From Verrucomicrobiota bacterium (lineage in GTDB: Bacteria; Verrucomicrobiota; Verrucomicrobiia; Chthoniobacterales; Xiphinematobacteraceae), in assembly GCA_023269545.1 (NCBI GenBank), contig JAHFTB010000006.1:58782-122781 (forward strand): a stretch of DNA of 64,000 nt. Reading direction: 5' to 3'. The notes below the pieces were generated by a model. That model ran no database searches, was not told the origin of the DNA, and worked only from the letters and a program-made list of their open reading frames with translations. Below are positions 61,736-64,000 of the stretch, one piece after another. The stretch's first letter is position 1. Each line of letters begins with the position of its first letter. Made by a program: the position numbers and the translations under genes.

Positions 61736-62619
61736 AGAGCCTGGCCACTTCTTCCATTCGCTTGGATACTATTACTCACGACTTGAGCTTACTGATCAAA
61801 GCTCGCCTCAGTTTATTGGTTGTATTTACCACACTGGTAGGATTTTTGCTAGGGAACAAGAACGGAATTGAATACGGATTATTGCTCGGCACATTGGTGG
61901 GTACCGCCCTCAGTGCCTGCGGATCTGCAGCCTTAAACCAGTGGTGGGAAAGAGACTTTGACGCGCGCATGGCACGTACCCAAAACCGACCATTGCCTGC
62001 GGGCCGCTTGCATCCCGGCGATGCCCTCCTCATAGGTCTCCTTTTTTCCATTACAGGAGTCGCAATCCTTTTTCTTTTTGTCAACACACTCAGCGCCTTA
62101 CTCGCAGTACTCACCATATTGAGCTATATTTTAGTTTATACTCCGATGAAACGGAGAAGTTCTCTCAATACCTTAGTAGGAGCCATACCCGGAGCATTGC
62201 CCCCTCTTATTGGCTGTACGGCAGCGCAAGGACGGGTCGGCATCGAAGGCTGGATCCTGTTTTTCATACTTTGGTTTTGGCAAATGCCTCACTTTCTGGC
62301 TATTGCCTGGATGTATCGTATACAATATGCGGAAGCTGGATTCGTCATGCTCTCTAAAAATGATGATTCCGGCAAGATGACCTCTCGCCAAGCCTTGATT
62401 TATTCAACCTTCTTGCTCTCAGTCTCCCTTCTTCCCGCTGCTGCCGGACTCAATACAATAAATTATGCAATCGGAGCTTTTATCTTAGGGACCCTATTTA
62501 TCATTCAAGCAGTTGCATTTGCACGACAACCCTCGATCCCTCGGGCCCGCGCTCTATTTTTTACCTCCATTATTTATCTTCCTTTGCTGCTAGGACTCTT
62601 AGTGGCTACAAAAAGGTAA
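61732..62619 (+). CDS. ctaB: Protohaem IX farnesyltransferase (haem O synthase)
   Basis: UbiA-family membrane enzyme adding farnesyl to haem B. The 295-residue protein has the motifs A-L-N-Q-W-W-E-R-D-F-D-A-R-M-A-R-T-Q-N-R-P-L-P (first Asp-rich loop), Y-T-P-M-K-R-R-S-S-L-N-T-L-V-G-A-I-P-G-A-L-P-P-L-I-G and F-W-Q-M-P-H-F. Its start overlaps the ctaA stop. A family A repeat lies just after its stop codon. Confidence 0.95.
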   Translation: MKSLATSSIRLDTITHDLSLLIKARLSLLVVFTTLVGFLLGNKNGIEYGLLLGTLVGTALSACGSAALNQWWERDFDARMARTQNRPLPAGRLHPGDALLIGLLFSITGVAILFLFVNTLSALLAVLTILSYILVYTPMKRRSSLNTLVGAIPGALPPLIGCTAAQGRVGIEGWILFFILWFWQMPHFLAIAWMYRIQYAEAGFVMLSKNDDSGKMTSRQALIYSTFLLSVSLLPAAAGLNTINYAIGAFILGTLFIIQAVAFARQPSIPRARALFFTSIIYLPLLLGLLVATKR

Positions 62620-62623
62620 ATTC

Positions 62624-62652
62624 GAACTCATTTTATACTGCCTTCGCTATAG
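62624..62652 (-). repeat. Repeat family A copy
   Basis: On the minus strand: TATAGCGAAGGCAG then TATAAAATGAGTT, with the tail TCGAATTTA continuing to 62618 and so sharing its extension with the copy at 18827-18864. It lies between ctaB and the SCO gene. Confidence 0.8.
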
Positions 62653-62713
62653 CTGTGGAGTCGATGTGCAATAGGTGCGTTTCTATTTTTAAACTAATAC
62701 GTCGTTTTATCTC

Positions 62714-63337
62714 ATGAAAAATCCTATTATTCCACGCCGATTTCCCCGTCTCTTATGGCCACTAGTCTTTCTCTGCATAGCTCTCTTACTCGGATTCGCT
62801 TACTTCCAGATACGGCATGCACAGACATCTGTTCGTAATTCTCTGGATCATTATGGCGCCACTCCCGAATTCCGACTTACAAATCAAGATGGCAAACAAA
62901 CTTCTTTGGAAAATTTTAAAGGAAACATCTGGGTAGTGAACTTTATTTTTACACGCTGTCAGGGTCCTTGCCCCATTCTCACCGCTCATATGGCTCAACT
63001 TGGCGACGCATTAAAACGTGACAAAGATGTCAAATTAGCCAGTGTTACAGTAGATCCGGAATATGACACCCCTGAGATCCTGAAAGAATATGCAAAAAAG
63101 TTCCAAGCTGACACCCACCAATGGACCTTCCTTACAGGCAGCAAAGAGAACATAGAAGCATTTATGGTAAAAGGCATGTTACAATCCGTCATTCGGAATC
63201 CTTCCGCCAGCCTTATCCATTCCACCCAATTAGTATTAGTAGACCGGCACGGACAAATCCGAGCCTTTTGCGACGGGACTGATCCACATGTTGTTGCTGA
63301 ACTTCTTACCGATATTCGGAGCTTAAAACGCGAATAA
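62714..63337 (+). CDS. SCO1/SenC copper chaperone for cytochrome oxidase
   Basis: Delivers copper to the CuA site of cytochrome c oxidase. The 207-residue protein has one N-terminal membrane anchor (L-W-P-L-V-F-L-C-I-A-L-L-L-G-F-A) and a thioredoxin-like domain with the copper motif F-T-R-C-Q-G-P-C-P (C-x3-C-P), V-T-V-D-P-E-Y-D-T and the ligand His in I-H-S-T-Q-L-V-L-V-D. It belongs with ctaA, ctaB and the DUF420 gene. Confidence 0.93.
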   Translation: MKNPIIPRRFPRLLWPLVFLCIALLLGFAYFQIRHAQTSVRNSLDHYGATPEFRLTNQDGKQTSLENFKGNIWVVNFIFTRCQGPCPILTAHMAQLGDALKRDKDVKLASVTVDPEYDTPEILKEYAKKFQADTHQWTFLTGSKENIEAFMVKGMLQSVIRNPSASLIHSTQLVLVDRHGQIRAFCDGTDPHVVAELLTDIRSLKRE

Positions 63338-63346
63338 GAAAAAATA

Positions 63347-63781
63347 ATGAGCATCCACCAGCTTCCTTCCATCAATGCGTTGCTCAACTTTCTCAGCACC
63401 GTTTTTATCCTAGCCGGTTGGTGGTTTATCCACCATCAGCGCAAACAATTACACATTGCTGCGATGATAACAGCCGTGATCACCTCCACAATTTTCCTCG
63501 CTTGCTATCTTTATTACCATTTCCATACCCACGTAATCACGCATTTCACAGCCACAGGAATCGTCCGGCCTCTATATTTTACCTTACTCATCTCTCACGT
63601 ACTTTTGGCCTTTGCAGTGCCACCCTTAGTGATCTGCACATTAATTCCGGCAATCCGTTCACGCTTTGACAAGCACCGTCGAATTGCGAAATGGACCCTT
63701 CCTATTTGGTTATATGTGTCTGTAACCGGTGTCTTGGTCTATCTGATGCTTTATCAGTGGTTTCCTCCGAGCAAAATATAA
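63347..63781 (+). CDS. DUF420 membrane protein
   Basis: A 144-residue protein with four membrane helices and several His in conserved places (F-I-H-H-Q-R-K-Q-L-H, Y-Y-H-F-H-T-H, H-V-L-L-A, K-H-R-R-I-A-K-W-T-L-P-I-W-L-Y-V-S-V-T-G-V). Members of this family often lie near SCO and oxidase-assembly genes, as here, 9 nt after SCO. A role in oxidase biogenesis is likely but not proven. Confidence 0.92.
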   Translation: MSIHQLPSINALLNFLSTVFILAGWWFIHHQRKQLHIAAMITAVITSTIFLACYLYYHFHTHVITHFTATGIVRPLYFTLLISHVLLAFAVPPLVICTLIPAIRSRFDKHRRIAKWTLPIWLYVSVTGVLVYLMLYQWFPPSKI

Positions 63782-63919
63782 TGACTTTCCCACCGATCAA
63801 TGGAAAGTTGCAAAAACATACTTTTCTTTGTCTAAAAATTAACCATACTGGCGATTTACGATCACCATCGTAATGGAGCCTCACAAATCGGAACTCCCTT
63901 CAAAAAATTTCAAGAAATT

Positions 63920-63994
<75 letters not shown>

Positions 63995-64000
63995 GTTTAT

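Overview
The window looks like chromosomal DNA from a member of the Verrucomicrobiota, in the wider PVC group. I infer this from content: a TIGR04138-type protein otherwise typical of Planctomycetes and Verrucomicrobia, a DUF1844 protein, a very large DUF5107-TPR protein beside a sugar porter, a GH95-type protein, an archaeal-type short ProRS, and a tRNA-Thr/tuf/tRNA-Trp/secE/nusG block. Base composition is moderate and slightly AT-rich. Many starts lack a clear Shine-Dalgarno sequence. Stop-start overlaps of the ATGA or GTGA type are common and mark translationally coupled pairs. A closer placement is not possible by eye.

Layout. 0-5.7 kb: end of an RND efflux pump, lipB, ruvC, a heptosyltransferase-like gene, a tiny lipoprotein and an Inc-like two-lobed membrane protein. 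5.9-10.2 kb: a decaying mobile island next to tRNA-Ser, with a truncated tyrosine integrase, a triple-HTH protein, an MntA/HepT pair whose toxin has an amber stop, and a DUF1016 nuclease gene also cut by an amber stop. 10.3-13.7 kb: malate synthase G, ureidoglycolate lyase and a cupin. 14-22.5 kb: DUF5107-TPR protein, sugar porter, then a surface-polysaccharide set (GT4, GT2, flippase). 22.9-30.9 kb: a coupled small membrane protein and TIGR04138 protein, a double M16 protease, DUF1844, a beta-CASP hydrolase, and a three-gene operon of a polytopic membrane protein, an ABC-ATPase-like protein that has lost its catalytic motifs, and a squalene/phytoene synthase. 31-37.6 kb: der, a YihY-family protein, two tandem Cys-rich secreted micro-proteins, and the tuf-secE-nusG block, which is cut off from the L11 operon and followed by pdxH. 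37.8-48.4 kb: lipoprotein, glycosyltransferase, outer-membrane protein, queH, a GlcD-like oxidase, an L,D-transpeptidase, a processive GT2, three small unknown genes, yqgE and GDP-fucose synthase. 48.4-56.8 kb: DUF255 protein, a VapBC-type pair, and a minus-strand run of ROK kinase, proS, M20 peptidase, sugar epimerase and DUF4126 protein. 57-64 kb: a LamG-GH95 protein, then a coupled OsmC-ctaA-ctaB-SCO-DUF420 set for haem A synthesis and cytochrome oxidase assembly, and tRNA-Val.

Across the whole window, intergenic spaces carry at least three families of short dispersed palindromic repeats, called A, B and C below. Family A (about 26-38 bp, nine or more copies) and family B (about 63 bp hairpin, three copies) are joined as a composite in two places. 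Family C is an 86-bp MITE-like element with three copies. These repeats, the broken integrase and toxin genes, and several pseudoenzyme-like proteins are the most unusual things here.
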